Shown here: positions 13,602 to 17,277 of the stretch, in pieces
Layout of the letters: each line of letters opens with the position of its first letter
Position numbering within the stretch: position 1 is the stretch's first letter
Assembly (NCBI GenBank): GCA_016200745.1
Contig: JACQEF010000025.1
Span: 1-17,277, forward strand
Source: Chloroflexota bacterium
GTDB taxonomy: Bacteria > Chloroflexota > Limnocylindria > Limnocylindrales > CSP1-4
Length of the DNA stretch: 17,277 bases
Direction of reading: 5' to 3'
The notes under the pieces: generated by a model
Databases searched by the model: none
Seen by the model: only the letters and a program-made list of their open reading frames with translations
What the model was told of the DNA's origin: nothing
Position numbers and translations under genes: made by a program

Positions 13602-14437
13602 CAGGTCGGCAGGATACCCGACGACCGGTTCGTGAGCGCGTCGACCAGGCCGCGCTCGGTGGGCGTGGCGCCGAGGCCCAGGCGCGCCCCGATCCGAGCG
13701 GCAAGCGGCGGTTCGAGATAGGTCGAGGCCAACGTCGGCCAGGCCGGCTCGGCGAAGACCTCGGCCGGCGTGCCGTCCAGCAGGATCCGGCCCGAGCCCA
13801 TCACCACGACCCGTTCGAACGTCTCGGCGACGAACCGCATGTCGTGGCTGATGGCGACGACCGTCCGGCCCTGCCCGGCCAGCCCGGCGACGACCCGCTG
13901 GATCCGGGCGACGCCGCGCGCGTCCTGGCCGGTCGTGGGCTCGTCGAGCACGACGACTGGCGTGTTCATCGCCAGGATCGACGCCATGGCGAGCAGCTTC
14001 CGGCGCGAGTAGCCGAGGTCGTACGGGTTGGTGGCGGCCTCGCCGTCGAGTCCGGTCGCCACGAGCGCCTCGTCCACGGCACGGTCCAGGTCCGCTCCGC
14101 TGCGGCCGAGGTTCCTGGGACCGAAGGCGACCTCGGATCGGACCCGGGCGGCGAAGATCTGGCGGTCCGGGTCCTGGAAGGCCAGCCCGATCGACGCGGC
14201 CAGCGCCGCCACCCGCCGGCCGGCCGCGTCGGTGCCGTCGACGAGCACCGTGCCCTCGGTCGGTCGCAGGAGCCCGTTGAAATGGCGCACGAGCGTGGTC
14301 TTGCCCGAGCCGTTCTGGCCGATGATCGCCACCCGCTCGCCGCGCCCGATGACGAGGTCGACCCCATCGACCGCGCGGGTCCCGCCGGGGTAGACGTGCA
14401 CGAGCGCCCGGGTCTCGAGGATCGCGCCGGTCGTCAC
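13601..14437 (-). CDS. ECF transporter ATPase, degenerate-signature subunit
   Basis: 278-residue ATP-binding subunit of an energy-coupling factor transporter (CbiO/EcfA family). Walker A GQNGSGKTT (40-48), Q-loop FQDPDRQIF (87-95, Q88), Walker B VVVLDEPTTGQD (161-172) and H-loop H198 are intact. The ABC signature, normally LSGGQ, is replaced by LGYSR (141-145) in PYDLGYSRRKLL. The paired ATPase upstream has a normal LSGGQ, so the heterodimer should have one canonical and one altered composite ATP site. Start GTG 14437 overlaps the upstream ATPase stop (GTGA) and gives the family N-terminus; the frame extends further upstream only as antisense-like sequence. Cytosolic, bound to EcfT. Confidence 0.88.
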   Translation of the reverse strand: MTTGAILETRALVHVYPGGTRAVDGVDLVIGRGERVAIIGQNGSGKTTLVRHFNGLLRPTEGTVLVDGTDAAGRRVAALAASIGLAFQDPDRQIFAARVRSEVAFGPRNLGRSGADLDRAVDEALVATGLDGEAATNPYDLGYSRRKLLAMASILAMNTPVVVLDEPTTGQDARGVARIQRVVAGLAGQGRTVVAISHDMRFVAETFERVVVMGSGRILLDGTPAEVFAEPAWPTLASTYLEPPLAARIGARLGLGATPTERGLVDALTNRSSGILPT

Positions 14438-15255
14438 GCGCCGAGTCCCTGGGCGAGCGCGGCGGTGACCGCCGCCGGTTCGACGCCGCGGTCCGCCAGC
14501 GCGCGAGCGAGCCGGGCCCGTGCCGGCGGCTCCACCCCGAGGTCGTGGAGGCGCGGGTCGTCGAAGACCGTTGCTGTCGGGCCGTCCATGACGATCCTCC
14601 CGCCGTCGATGACGAGGATCCGGCCGCACACCTCGTCGAGCAGGTCGGTCTTGTGCTCGGCGATCAGGAGCGACGTGCCGGCTTCGGCCAGCGCGCGGAG
14701 CGCCTCGCCGACCAGCCGCGTTCCGGCGGGGTCGAGCTGGGCGGTCGGCTCGTCGAGGATGACGTGGCGCGGTCGCATGGCCAGCAGCGAGGCGATGCCC
14801 ACGAGTTGCGCCTGCCCGCCGGACAGCCGCTGCGGATCGCGCTCGATCAAGGATTCGAGGTGGAGGCGTGCGATCGCCTCGCGCGTCCTGGCCACCGTCT
14901 CCTCGACCGCGAGGCCAAGGTTCATCGGACCGAGCGCGATCTCCTCGAACACGGTCGCCGCGATCCCGGAGCGCTGCGTGTTCGGGTTCTGGAAGCCGAC
15001 GACCACCCGGGCCGCCAGCTCGTGGGTCTTGAGCCCGGCGGCCGGCGTCCCGTCGAGCGTGAGCGTGCCCTTGAGGTCGCCGCCGATCGAGGCCGGGGCG
15101 AGCCCGGAGGCGACCAGGCAGAGCGTCGACTTGCCAGCTTCGTTGGGCCCGACCAGCCCGACGATCTCGCCGTCGTCGAGGCGCAGGTCGACGCCGTGGA
15201 GCACCGGCCTGGCGTAGCCCGCGTATCGGTAGGTGGCCCCGGTCAGCTCGAGCAC
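14434..15255 (-). CDS. ECF transporter ATPase (canonical subunit)
   Basis: 273-residue EcfA/CbiO-type ATPase, partner of the preceding entry. Walker A GPNEAGKST (36-44) has Glu-Ala where most have Gly-Ser, but keeps GK[ST]. The Q-loop is VGFQNPNTQ (86-94, Q89), the signature LSGGQ (144-148), Walker B HVILDEPTAQLD (164-175), and H-loop H201. I chose GTG 15255, one base after the ecfT stop, because the family N-terminus (LELTGATYRYAG) begins there; GTG 15279, inside ecfT, is the alternative. About 35 residues at the C-terminus (VEPPARARLARALADRG) form the helical domain usual in EcfA. Confidence 0.9.
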   Translation of the reverse strand: MLELTGATYRYAGYARPVLHGVDLRLDDGEIVGLVGPNEAGKSTLCLVASGLAPASIGGDLKGTLTLDGTPAAGLKTHELAARVVVGFQNPNTQRSGIAATVFEEIALGPMNLGLAVEETVARTREAIARLHLESLIERDPQRLSGGQAQLVGIASLLAMRPRHVILDEPTAQLDPAGTRLVGEALRALAEAGTSLLIAEHKTDLLDEVCGRILVIDGGRIVMDGPTATVFDDPRLHDLGVEPPARARLARALADRGVEPAAVTAALAQGLGA

Positions 15256-15256
15256 G

Positions 15257-16096
15257 TCAGGGCAGCCTCGGGAAGGCACCGGCGAGACGCAGGGCGATGG
15301 CCGCGAGCAGCCCGCCGAGCATGAGTGCCCTGGCCAGCAGCTGGCGCCCGCTGTCCGGCAGGCGCCAGAGCAGCTGCCTCCGCCCCGGGCGCCCGAACGC
15401 CCGGACCTCGAGCGCGAGGCTGCGCTCCTCGACCTCGGTCAGCGACGACAGGATCACCGGACCGACGAGCGGCAGGATCCCGCGAAGCCGGGCGCGGATG
15501 CTGCCCTCGGTGTCCAGGCCGCGCGCCCGCTGGGCGCTGGCGATCACGCTCGAGCGCTCGACCATCGCGGGAACCGCCTCGAGCGTCGCCAGGGCCACGA
15601 ACGCGAAGCGCGGCGACAGCCGCCGTCGCTCGAGGTCGAGGATGAAGCTGCGTGGCTCGGTGGTCAGCCCGAACAGCCCGATCGAGGTGGAGATCGCGAA
15701 GAGCCGCACGAGCGTCTGGCCGGCGAAGTCGACGCCCTCGGCCGTCGCGTCGAACGGGCCGATCGTGAACAGCACGGTCGTCCCGGCGCGCGTGAAGACG
15801 CTGACGAGCACGACCGAGATCGCGATCGGCAGCGTGAGCAGCAATGAGATCCGGACGAGCCGGCCCCCTACGCCGGCCAGCGCGGCGGCAGGCAGCACCG
15901 CCAGGGTGATGATCGCCAGCGGCCCCAGGTAGCCGCCGATGACGAACGCCCCAAGCGACTCGACGGTCGCGGCGACCGCCTTGGTGAGCGGGTTCAGCCG
16001 GTGGTACGCGCTCGGCGCCGACGGTGCCAGCCGGGCGAGAAAGTCGGCGTCGTCCGCCGACAGGCGACCGGCGCCGTTCGTGGTCGCGGAGTCGAT
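15257..16096 (-). CDS. ecfT: EcfT transmembrane coupling subunit
   Basis: Membrane subunit linking the substrate-binding S protein to the ATPases. The conserved N-terminal RLNPLTK (near 16000-15980) opens the first membrane region. Two cytoplasmic coupling motifs are seen: ARG in QRARGLDTEG (191-193) and the related VRAFGRPGRR (R232). Homology demands about 66 residues upstream of the first conventional start (GTG 15898). No ATG, GTG or TTG exists in frame there. A perfect ribosome site GGAGGAG (16108-16102) stands five bases before ATC 16096, so I place the start at ATC, 2 bp after the S-component stop. A CTG 13 codons in is less likely. A sequencing or true ATG-to-ATC change is possible. 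Length 279, usual for EcfT. Confidence 0.82.
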   Translation of the reverse strand: MDSATTNGAGRLSADDADFLARLAPSAPSAYHRLNPLTKAVAATVESLGAFVIGGYLGPLAIITLAVLPAAALAGVGGRLVRISLLLTLPIAISVVLVSVFTRAGTTVLFTIGPFDATAEGVDFAGQTLVRLFAISTSIGLFGLTTEPRSFILDLERRRLSPRFAFVALATLEAVPAMVERSSVIASAQRARGLDTEGSIRARLRGILPLVGPVILSSLTEVEERSLALEVRAFGRPGRRQLLWRLPDSGRQLLARALMLGGLLAAIALRLAGAFPRLP

Positions 16097-16098
16097 GG

Positions 16099-17151
16099 TT
16101 ACTCCTCCGCCAGCCCGATGGCTTGTTCACCCTGCGGGAATCGAGCCACGAACCGGCGGCTGAGCGCGCCGAGGATCGCGAACACCACGAAGAACGTGAT
16201 GGTCTTGTCGATCGGGTCCGAGAGCAGGCCCTGCTGCACGACCGCGGACTGCAGGTCCGAGCCGGCCTGCTGGAAGGCCGCGACGAGCAGATCCGTACCC
16301 GAGCCGGTGACGCCACTGAAGAAGACCGACGAGATCGGTGCGCTGATCAGGGCGGAGACCACGCCCGTGATGGCGCCCCCGACCACGATGTAGGCGACCC
16401 CGAGATCGCGGCGAGCGAAGAGCAGGACGAGGAAGCCGACGATCGCCGCAACGAGCAGCGCCAGGACGAGATACCCGAAGATCTGGAAGACGGCGCTGGT
16501 ATCGCCCTCGGGATTGAAGAACGTGAAGGTCGTCGAGTAGTACCGGACGTACGTGTAGACGGTGAGCGCCCCGACGATCAGAAGCGACACCACGGCGCCA
16601 ACGACGAGCCGGTCGGGAGGCGTGTTCGGTCGACTGCGGAAGAAGCCGAGCCGGCCGAACACACCGGCCAGCAGCCCGATCTCGACGGCGACGATGAAGA
16701 ACGGCGCAGCGTAGTCGGAATGGAACGGCGCGGGAAGGACGTAGGTCCAGATCAGGTTGGCCAGGCCACCGGTCAGGGCGCCGGCGAAGGGGCCGGCCAG
16801 CACGCCGACCAGGATGGTGCCGATGGAATCGAGATAGACCGGCACCTTCAGCGCTGCCGCGACGGTCTGCCCGAGGATGATGTTGATCGCGATCGCGATC
16901 GGGATCAGGACGATGGTTCGGGTGTCGAATTGCGACGTGATCGAACTGAACCGCTTGGTCTGGGCGTACTCGACCACCAGATAGGCGACGAATCCCACGA
17001 TCAGGGCGATGAGGATGATGCCGACGACCTTGTCGGCTGCACCCTTGAGGTCGGTCGCGGCATCCAGCGTCCCGGTCACGACGATCCCGACGGCACCGAC
17101 GATCGCGAAGGCCGCGATGCCGACGAGCACGCGCACCCAGTTGCCTGTCAT
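16099..17151 (-). CDS. ECF transporter S component, large, substrate unknown
   Basis: 350-residue integral membrane protein with about nine or ten hydrophobic segments (near 7-27, 43-61, 79-97, 107-137, 148-168, 183-203, 223-246, 252-280, 318-336). The central block IPIAIAINIILG...YLDSIGTILVGVLAGP...GGLANLIW resembles ECF substrate-binding proteins. Its position at the head of an ecfT-ecfA-ecfA' operon supports that role. S proteins are usually about 200 residues with six helices, so this one has an extra N-terminal pair and an insert of two helices or so. A conserved-looking polar region, FSGVTGSGTDLL to DPIDK (278-316), precedes the last helix. Start ATG 17151 has GAGGAGGG (17164-17157) at five bases. 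The ligand cannot be told from sequence. Confidence 0.78.
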   Translation of the reverse strand: MTGNWVRVLVGIAAFAIVGAVGIVVTGTLDAATDLKGAADKVVGIILIALIVGFVAYLVVEYAQTKRFSSITSQFDTRTIVLIPIAIAINIILGQTVAAALKVPVYLDSIGTILVGVLAGPFAGALTGGLANLIWTYVLPAPFHSDYAAPFFIVAVEIGLLAGVFGRLGFFRSRPNTPPDRLVVGAVVSLLIVGALTVYTYVRYYSTTFTFFNPEGDTSAVFQIFGYLVLALLVAAIVGFLVLLFARRDLGVAYIVVGGAITGVVSALISAPISSVFFSGVTGSGTDLLVAAFQQAGSDLQSAVVQQGLLSDPIDKTITFFVVFAILGALSRRFVARFPQGEQAIGLAEE

Positions 17152-17211
17152 CCATGCCCTCCTCGTCTCCGCCCGGACGGGATCGCGCCACGCCCAGGTC
17201 ACTCCCCGCGG

Positions 17212-17225
17212 CGTAGTGTGCTACG
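17212..17225. repeat. Small inverted repeat upstream of the ECF operon
   Basis: CGTAG (17212-17216), TGTG, CTACG (17221-17225), 61 bp before the S-component start and near the window edge. It overlaps the region where a promoter for the operon would be expected (for example TAGCAC on the minus strand). It could be an operator half-site pair; no regulator is suggested. I see no recognisable riboswitch between 17152 and 17277. Confidence 0.3.
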
Positions 17226-17277
17226 GCGAACGGGTCGCCGCCAGCCCTCCGACGCGTTCGACCAGCCGGTCGAGGAA

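Noticed and set aside
11875..13704. 609-codon minus frame overlapping the peptidase gene
   Set aside because: Arg/Gly-rich shadow in another frame; the peptidase frame has signal peptide, triad and overlapping start with its operon.
17152..17277. Riboswitch in front of the ECF operon
   Set aside because: I looked for TPP-, cobalamin- and similar conserved boxes and found none; only a small inverted repeat is present, and the window ends there.
1..17277. CRISPR array, tRNA, rRNA, transposase or prophage genes
   Set aside because: No regularly spaced repeats, tRNA-like cloverleaf or rRNA sequence, or recombinase/transposase proteins were seen.

Overview
This is a high-GC (about 70 %) bacterial window with very dense gene packing, many GTG starts, 4-bp stop/start overlaps and TANNNT-type -10 boxes. 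The gene content (SufS/SufU-type Fe-S assembly, a CysO/CysM/Mec+ cysteine pathway otherwise best known from mycobacteria, and a four-part ECF transporter) fits a Gram-positive-like, GC-rich lineage. A Chloroflexota member (Limnocylindria-like) or an actinobacterium are the best guesses. This is inference from gene content, not a phylogenetic assignment.

Layout. 1-1514: the 3' part of a GAF-GAF-GGDEF diguanylate cyclase. 1515-4343: an autoregulated-looking rrf2-sufC-sufS operon with a clean promoter and a perfect 11-bp inverted repeat over it; sufB and sufD are absent. 4344-8235: an accessory block between sufS and sufU, made of a DUF1801 (frataxin-like/Fra family) protein, a UvrA-like twin-ATPase without the UvrB-binding domain, a stand-alone AraC DNA-binding protein and a VOC protein. 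The two promoters of this block share a 17-nt exact motif plus a 12-nt exact motif, and one copy lies inside the 3' end of the araC coding sequence. 8232-8400: a probable minus-strand gene remnant. 8369-12001: a second Rrf2-type operator followed by sufU, a rhodanese-ThiF fusion, cysO, cysM and a JAMM protease (mec+). 12021-17151, minus strand: an ECF transporter operon (S, T, A, A') whose last gene is a secreted TAP-like serine peptidase lipoprotein.

How it fits together. A cysteine desulfurase (SufS) and scaffold (SufU) for Fe-S clusters flank genes for a protein-thiocarboxylate route to cysteine. The rhodanese-ThiF protein would activate and sulfurate the CysO C-terminal Gly-Gly. CysM would transfer the sulfur onto O-phosphoserine while it is attached to CysO, and the JAMM protease would release cysteine. 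A second 25-bp site with the architecture of the rrf2 promoter palindrome sits in front of sufU. I therefore infer that one Fe-S-sensing Rrf2 protein controls both halves, coupling Fe-S status to cysteine supply. The AraC/VOC/UvrA/DUF1801 block appears to have its own regulator and to have been placed between the two halves of this regulon.

Other oddities: two genes (rrf2 and ecfT) have no ATG/GTG/TTG at the position their protein families require and seem to use CTG and ATC starts. A 22-codon mini-ORF with a Cys-Arg-Cys stretch and two following hairpins precedes the cysteine genes.
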